Shown here piece by piece: positions 46,890-64,000 of a stretch of DNA of 64,000 bases. Origin of the DNA: Lytechinus pictus. Its lineage: Eukaryota; Echinodermata; Echinoidea; Temnopleuroida; Toxopneustidae. Under the pieces are notes generated by a model that searched no databases, was not told the DNA's origin, and was given only the letters and a program-made list of their open reading frames with translations. Each line of letters opens with the position of its first letter. Position 1 is the first letter of the stretch. The stretch lies in assembly GCF_037042905.1 (NCBI RefSeq), contig NC_087262.1, positions 22,487,501 through 22,551,500 of the forward strand, in the 5' to 3' direction. The position numbers and the translations under genes were made by a program.

Positions 46890-47210
46890 TCTGATTCTCA
46901 TTTTGTAATCAGAGAGTCACTTGTTAGAATCCCACCATGGCTTAGTGTCCTTTGGTCAGGCATCAATCTACAATTTGCCACTCTTCACCCAGGTGCTATA
47001 TGGGTACCCCACAGGATGCAAAAGCCACTGTAGTATGCCTTGCATCTGAATTTTGAAATTCTAACTGATATAGTCCCCAGGGAGTGGAGAAAGTGCATAC
47101 ATTGTGTGCAGGCATGCCAGAATGCAATGACCAGAGTGAAAAGGTGCATACGCAGCTCTTAGTAAAATCCTTGTTATATACAAAGCGCTATATAAAGCTT
47201 GATATTATCA
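46890..47210 (+). mobile_element. tRNA-derived SINE (family 2), decayed
   Basis: It shows a B-box-like 'gttagaatcccaccatgg', the block 'ctcttcacccaggtgctata' and a 3' end with 'caaagcgctatataaagc'. It is the plus-strand counterpart of the minus copy at 58765-59112. Its 'cgctatataaa' tail also appears alone at 51634. Confidence 0.7.
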
Positions 47211-47969
47211 TTTTTTCATCAAGACCATAGAACAGGTGACTTTGTAGCAATAAGACCATTATACTCGTCGCATGCAAATACGAAAAGCAACGTCAACATC
47301 TTCGCAGGTATACATGAGCGATTTCAGCTTCAATTCCAAACAGAGTAAGAGGCACTTTAGAACATGCACCATATAATGCCAAAGTCGGCAACTCCCAACA
47401 ACCTGCATCCCGTAACCTATCACTCGATCTGTGTACTACAGAAACAAGTATGATCTCTGGTTACCAAGGCTGTAGATACTAATCCATGGTAGTATCTCAT
47501 TAAGGCACATATTTATTAGGTTATTGTTGTCTATGAGATGCTAAAGAGTTTATTACGGCTCTCTAAATGCTGTTATCAAAGCACTGTAATATGAGTGTGA
47601 CAGTAAATATGTCCCAACTGGAGCTATATGCATTCCACGTTGTTGGATAAATTTCCCTTTGAACGCTAGTACTGTAATATGATTGGCTAAAACAATGCCT
47701 TTATGTTCCAAATACATGTACTGCTACTAAAGTACTGCATTCCAATTTGTTTGGTTAATGTCTTTTTGAATGCTGCTTTCAAAACAGTGCAATATAATTC
47801 ACTGTTCTGATGTTCAAATGTCCCAATTATTGCTACTACATTCCAATTCATTTGATAAACACCTCTTGAAATGGTCCTACAAAAATATGTTTGGATTACT
47901 GTCCCAACTACTGCTTAGGAAGTGCTGCATTCTAAATGGTTAGATATAAAGCCCTTGTGAATACTGTTA
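47211..47969. other. probable SH2D4 3' UTR or downstream DNA
   Basis: Four loosely similar stretches (about 47560, 47690, 47800 and 47940) contain phrases such as 'tgctgcattc' and 'tttggataaa' or 'caaagcactgtaatat', suggesting an old decayed tandem repeat of about 120 bp. No gene was recognised. Confidence 0.35.
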
Positions 47970-58634
<10,665 letters not shown>

Positions 58635-58764
58635 CTGAAAATAAAGCTACAATAATGTAAATAACAATTTGAACTGATATTCTGATACAAGACACTGCTA
58701 TCAAAGGGGAAGTTTACCCTGATGGTACAAACAGAAAAAAATAGAGAAAAATATTGGTGAATAA

Positions 58765-59112
58765 ATAATAATAAAATTCCGCATTTATATAGCGCTTAAT
58801 ACATCGGAACGACGTCTCTAAGCGCTTTACAGACATATTATTACCCTGGCCATCGGATCCTTGCATGCCCACATACAATGTATGCACCTTCTCCACTCCC
58901 TGGGGAGCATTCCAACAAGAGTTCCAAGACTCAATTGCTAGGCATAATACATATAGGCTTTCACATCCTACCGGGTACCCATTTAACACCTGGGTGGAGA
59001 GTGGCAAAGTGTGGATTAACGCCTTGCCAAAGGACGCTAGGCCATGGTGGGATTCGAACACACGACCCTCTGATTACAAGGCGAGAGTCAGAACCGCTAC
59101 ACCACGACGCTT
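58765..59112 (-). mobile_element. tRNA-derived SINE (family 2), full-length
   Basis: On the minus strand it starts 'aagcgtcgtggtgtagcgg' (A-box-like), then 'ggttctgactctc' and 'gtgttcgaatcccacc' (B-box-like), and ends in 'agcgctatataaatgcgg' and (tta)n. Best-preserved family 2 copy in the window. Confidence 0.85.
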
Positions 59113-62100
59113 CCACATGTATGAAGGGCATGGTTTGATGAAAATACATAAAAAATAACAGAGTTTAATAAGAATTTTAATATTGAATGAGGTCTTCACT
59201 ATAAAGGCAGATCCATATAAAGACAACCACTTCAGATACTCTTCGTAATTTGATTATGGACATGTAGTCCCGACTCCCTATCTGATAAAACTTTGTAAAT
59301 TTTAAATAACAAAATTATTAAACTTGTTCAATGGAAAAATCAGATCACTGACAGTAATAGAAAGAAATATGATTTACATTGTGCAGAGGAAATTGGTGTT
59401 TATATGTGTAGACTGTGTCCAATTGATAAGCAGACATACTTTTCACTAGTAATTACTGTGAGTGGTGGTCAAAACCATCATGTTTTTAGCATGCAATTCT
59501 AGAGCCAATTTCCTCTATTTCCTGTTTATATCATATACAGTATATATGTTAAATATATAACAATCAACAATAATATTTCACAAGTATGCTGGGAAAATTC
59601 CCTTTCCTCATTTATCAAAACTACAGTGTGCAATCACTTTTATCAGATTATGACAATATAAAGCAATTTACATGTAGGTTTGGGAAATTAATGTAATTAA
59701 CAATCTTTCATGGGCTTTTTTTAAGACAAAAAGAATCTTTGATGTGTGCACAATAATATCAGAGATAGAACTCACATAAATCTGCAACACTAATGAACAT
59801 ACAGGTATGCATATTTCACAAAATGTATGGGGAAAAAAGAGCTCATGTCATTGCAGTTTTCTTTTTTTATTAAAGGGTGACATTTTATTTCATGATACCC
59901 ATTATCAGGTATGTAAATGAGATTCACCATGAAGTTCAGATTACCATTTCTCATCTAAACATGTGTAAAGTGTATGAGAAGCTGCATCAAAACATAATAC
60001 AATGGAATATTGAGGCTTCATGATGTACTATACATATAGATGTGAATGACAAAAAAAGCTAAACATTTCAAAACTGTTTCTCATGAGGTCTAAAGGGGGG
60101 TGATATAAAACATTTGTGAGCAATTTACAGGGTTGACAATACTGAAGAAAAAAGTGGAGAATGACACAAATTCACACAATGTGCATTATATACATGTACA
60201 TGCAATGGCCCTTTGCAATGGACAACACATGTACATGTACATGTAGGAATGCAGAATTGATAAATGGCCCAATTGCAAAAGTGTAGATGTATATTTCTAT
60301 AAAAAGAATACATGTATGTGATTCATTTCTGATAAGGATTTTCATCATGATTCATGATCATTACAAAATGAAAGGTAATTAAAAAACATGCTTCTGTTTA
60401 TAAATAAAGCATAATTTAATGTGATCGTTTTAAGGTTTCATTTAATAGAATGCATGAAAACAGTGTATACCCTACTACAGCCAAAGGTCTACATTTGGGG
60501 TTTCTGCAAGAAAGTCCTTAGTGCAATGTATGAAGAGAAATAAGGGATTGAATGTAACTGGGGAAACTGCAAAATGTTCACAGATGTACATGTATGGTGT
60601 ATGTAAATATGAGCAATGCATTTCCATTTGAGATTGACTGACCTGATCTACTATGCTACATAGAGGACATGTTCAGATATAAACACAATAGAAATGATAA
60701 AAATGTGGTAGCATTTTATTTTCGAAAATACTTTAATTCAAATCATACATGTATAAAAGAAAGCTTTGGAGGCTGAATATAGAAAGTTTGTTGCATAAAG
60801 TTTTTATCGATAATATCACAATTTGATTTTGGTCCGAAAGATCATTGTAATCCGTTAATGACAAACAATTATACAGATCAGTAATGTACATTATCCATAG
60901 ACCATAACCAAGTAATCATTGGTATGAAGCTCAATGAGTTATGACTCATTGAAGAAAAATGCCACAATATTGAATTTAATTTTTTTTTGCACCATTAATA
61001 ATTGGTTCATATCTGAACAGGCCATATCTTACAGAGGTATTCAAGTCTTGGTGTTCAGATTTAGTGCTGGTGTTATGTTTCAGTGTTCAGGTCATACAGA
61101 TAAGCTTCGCGTTATGTAACAACTACATGACAATACTACAGTCATCACTCTGATTTTTTTCCTCACTTTTTCACAATATCTGACATGTAAAAAATAGTTT
61201 GACAAAAGCAGTTCATGCATACATGTATATGCAAAATAATGATCCAAGCTCATCTCAATATTTGCTAACCACACTTTGATTCACTGAAATAAATTATAAT
61301 ATTCTTCAGAATTTATTCACAAATTTTCCTTTTAAGTATCAATTCTCAGGAATCAGTTCCTCAAATATTTCTGCATTGCAGACAAATCTTTTATTTACAT
61401 TGTATGACATTCAAAGAGGTTCTAATTTTAGTACGTTGTAAAAGTAACAATCTAGTTCCTCTTTATTAAAGATAAAGAGATTCCCTTTGAGTCATAACAT
61501 CGAAGGTAATAAAGTATGCATACCGGTAATCTATTCACATACACTGTACATTGTTGTGTTTTTCTAGATAAAATGCACACTGCACATATATTCAGGGCAT
61601 ATTAATATTCATATTATAAGCAAGATATTATTGCTATAAAAATTTGGTAGACTTTTAGAGGAATAACTGTTTGGATTCTCTTTCCAAAACCTATATTTTA
61701 TTCTGGCTGTAACCATTCTAAACAAACTTTGGCTTTAAAGGGGGTGTCTGAATAAATTCCTAAAATGTACCTTCAAATGGAACACATTGCTTTTGTTTAG
61801 CATGCTTTAGACCTGAATTGGTCTTCATATGTTGAATGAAAATTATTCAAGATATTAAATTCATTTATTGTGATAAGACTACTGGTATGTGACAGCCGTT
61901 TATTAACCTTTACTATAATTTAAACAAAGGTTGTTGCTCTTTGTTTAATTCGCTCTGGCCAAGTTTCATGGAACCAAATCAGGTCACTCTTCTAAAGGCA
62001 CATTTCTAAATATATATAACAGCACATTGGGTTCAAATGGCACAAAAAACAATGAATTTCCAATGGTTTATCATAGAGAGACCCAAGTGCATTCAATATG

Positions 62101-62200
62101 TGTATCTGTCAACGCCAACACTGAAACTTAACACCACAGTGACACCAAACACCAAACTTGATTCCCCTCATGTTTATTGTTTCTTGATATATAATACTTA
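59113..62200. other. SH2D4 intron, nothing recognised
   Basis: AT-rich, with dispersed 'acatgtacatgta' motifs (notably 60192-60245). No exon matching the SH2D4 N-terminus was found on the minus strand. Confidence 0.4.
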
Positions 62201-62202
62201 CT

Positions 62203-62214
62203 GCTCCTGAAGCC
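62203..62214 (-). CDS. possible 12-nt SH2D4 micro-exon
   Basis: On the minus strand 'atttctcag' is followed by 12 nt (gcttcaggagca) and then a perfect GTAAGT donor. In phase 2 it would read L-Q-E and join exon a in frame (CA+C = His). A 12-nt exon is too short to trust without transcripts. Confidence 0.25.
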
Positions 62215-62954
62215 TGAGAAATATAATGTAAAAAAGAACAAAAATGAGAGGGTATAATTACTCGTAGAAGTTATTTGAGCTGATGTCTGATGGTAATATT
62301 TGACAAACTTTTTTCTATCTGGAATTTTGTTATGAGCTGCGAGGATAGAAAGATATTAAATGTCATGTATGTGTACTTTGTTTGGACTTTCCATGGAGAA
62401 ACAAATATCTCACTCTATGCTTTGGAATTTTGAATGTGCTTGAAGAGAATAAGGAATTTAGGCCTACATAAAAAACAGTATAGAATTTTAGTGTTTAAGC
62501 ATGCAGCTATTAAATAGCTCCATGGTTTAAGCTTCACTATCGTACAGTTCAGCATCAAACTTCACTGCTTTAACATTTTTAGCTACAAATGCCCTGTGGT
62601 ATACAATGCACACATTGCCTATTCCATTTCTGCACTAGGGGAAAACATCTAGGACTCCACTTCATATCAATTTAAAGTTATATCCACAAATAGAAAGTCA
62701 TGTCTGGCAATGGTTAGGTCTACATTAGCCCATCACCAAAGTGGAAGTTGTGGAAAATAAATTACAGGTCCAAAGTCTATATGAATACACTAAGTATATT
62801 AAGAACTGTTTATTATTCCTCTTCTTTAACTTTTATGTCAACTTGATTACAAATTATACTACATAGACATCTCACAAGTGTTTTGTGTGCATATCAGCTT
62901 CAAGTGTTACAGTGTATAATGGCAATGTCCTGCATGAACTCATCTGCTACAAGA

Positions 62955-63320
62955 CGACGGTAAATTGCAAATTCATCTATTGCCAACTCGTCCACTCTTT
63001 CGTCTATCAACCATTTGGTCCAATAACCATTTGGTCCAATCATCACTTCGTCAAATCACCAGTTCCTCTTTTACCATTTTGTTTCATAACCAGTTGACCT
63101 ATACAGTGTATTTCATTTTCATTCATTTCACCCAATTAACACTTAGTCTAATTAGAGCAAATGGTATATAGAATAAATGGCTATTGGACCAACTGGTTAT
63201 TACACAAAATGGTGAGAGGACGAAATGGCAATTAGACCATGTGGATAGTGGAGGAACTGATGGTAGACAAAATGATAGTAGACAAGTTGGCAATTGGACA
63301 AATTGGCATTATACCTATTG
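62955..63320. repeat. palindromic array of a roughly 20-bp 'gaccaaatgg' motif, copy 2
   Basis: The left half is a run of units such as 'catttggtccaataacc', 'catttggtccaatcat' and 'cagttcctcttttaccattt'. The right half is the inverse: 'ggctattggaccaactgg', 'ggcaattagaccatgtgg' and 'gacaagttggcaattgg'. The centre lies near 63120-63150. All units are imperfect. No coding function is likely. Confidence 0.7.
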
Positions 63321-63448
63321 AAAATAAACCATGTGGACATGTGATCTCTCACCTTGCTTGCCCACTTTATAGGGATTTGTTACAATTTTTGGGACTGGAT
63401 TTGAATTTATTTTTCAGTTTACACGCCAGTACTTTTATCTACTATTAA

Positions 63449-64000
63449 TATAATAATAATAATAGCTGGATTTATAAAGCACATATAGGGCATTGGTAGA
63501 AACTTACATGCACATCCAATTGAAAATCAAGCATCGGTCACAAAATAAATTATAGTGAGCCACTGAAGGAAAGTAGTTGAGTTGTAATTGAACAGAAATC
63601 AAATACAAAAAGCGAAGGATTTTGTACTTGATTTTGGGACCAGGGGAATTGAATGTACTCTAGCAATGTGTTTGATATTGTTCTAGCAATGCCCCATTAG
63701 TGTCACATGTACAAAAGTAAGTTAAAAAGGGAGCTGCTGCTACATTTATGACTTAATATCTTAATCATTTCACAAAGCATATATACATGTATGTTTCCAT
63801 TTAATAGATGTAAAGCCTCACAGAGGAAGTAAGGCTTCTGAAGACCTTCATTTGTTGTATCCATTCCTCCTTTTTATTTAAAAGCGAAGGAAGCACCGGA
63901 AGTTAACAGTAAACACCATATTACATAATACATCTTTTAAAAGCATACACGGATCAAACAGCCAAACAAGTCATACAGTACATGTATGTTTTAAAATTTT
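63449..64000. other. SINE-like start and unassigned DNA to window end
   Basis: (ata)n followed by 'agctggatttataaagcaca' at 63449-63485 resembles a SINE 3' end in minus orientation. The rest was not recognised. Confidence 0.4.

Noticed and set aside
58878..59158. Overlapping 86- and 97-codon plus frames
   Set aside because: Both lie inside the minus-strand SINE and are translations of the repeat.

Overview
This is a eukaryotic, AT-rich, intron- and repeat-rich window. It most likely comes from an echinoderm, probably a sea urchin. That is an inference from several things: an invertebrate matrix metalloproteinase with a single-copy SH2D4 neighbour, the many TACATGTA-type motifs, tRNA-derived SINEs, numerous short TIR elements with G/C homopolymer ends, and internal repeats built on the core 'gcgagcgcgaagcgcgagc'. 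No species name can be proved from sequence alone.

Two multi-exon genes can be assembled by eye on the minus strand, with every splice phase agreeing. (1) A complete GPI-anchor-type membrane matrix metalloproteinase (nine coding exons, 28450 down to 10635, 539 codons plus stop). It has a signal peptide, a cysteine switch, a furin site, a [11 protein letters not shown] zinc site, four hemopexin blades and a hydrophobic C-terminal tail. A TATA box lies about 240 bp upstream of its ATG. (2) The 3' part of an SH2D4A/B-type adaptor (seven exons, 58634 down to 47970, 378 residues). It has a charged coiled coil, a proline-rich linker and a C-terminal SH2 domain. One intron uses a GC donor, and the exon next to it has decayed tandem copies. 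The N-terminal exons are outside the window or unrecognised.

The 10.3-kb first intron of the metalloproteinase gene holds a plus-strand SGNH-hydrolase/CXC (tesmin/TSO1-like) coding block at 22.2-23.0 kb, which is broken by frameshifts. Its 3' region contains a 487-bp tandem duplication, and a possible promoter with a first exon lies at 19.8 kb.

Layout: 1-1020, a 110-bp satellite with two alternating subtypes; 1.0-10.6 kb, intergenic DNA with MITEs, two non-LTR retrotransposon fragments, a curious A-B-A segment duplication and a foldback element; 10.6-28.7 kb, the metalloproteinase gene with its nested elements; 28.7-30.9 kb, intergenic; 30.9-38.06 kb, a 7.15-kb G-rich minisatellite with higher-order structure; 38.3-41.5 kb, a composite nested inverted-repeat element with a SINE in its loop; 41.5-48 kb, intergenic DNA or 3' UTR of SH2D4; 48-64 kb, SH2D4 exons and introns with MITEs, SINEs and two palindromic arrays of a roughly 20-bp motif. 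No CRISPR array, rRNA gene or functional tRNA gene was seen.
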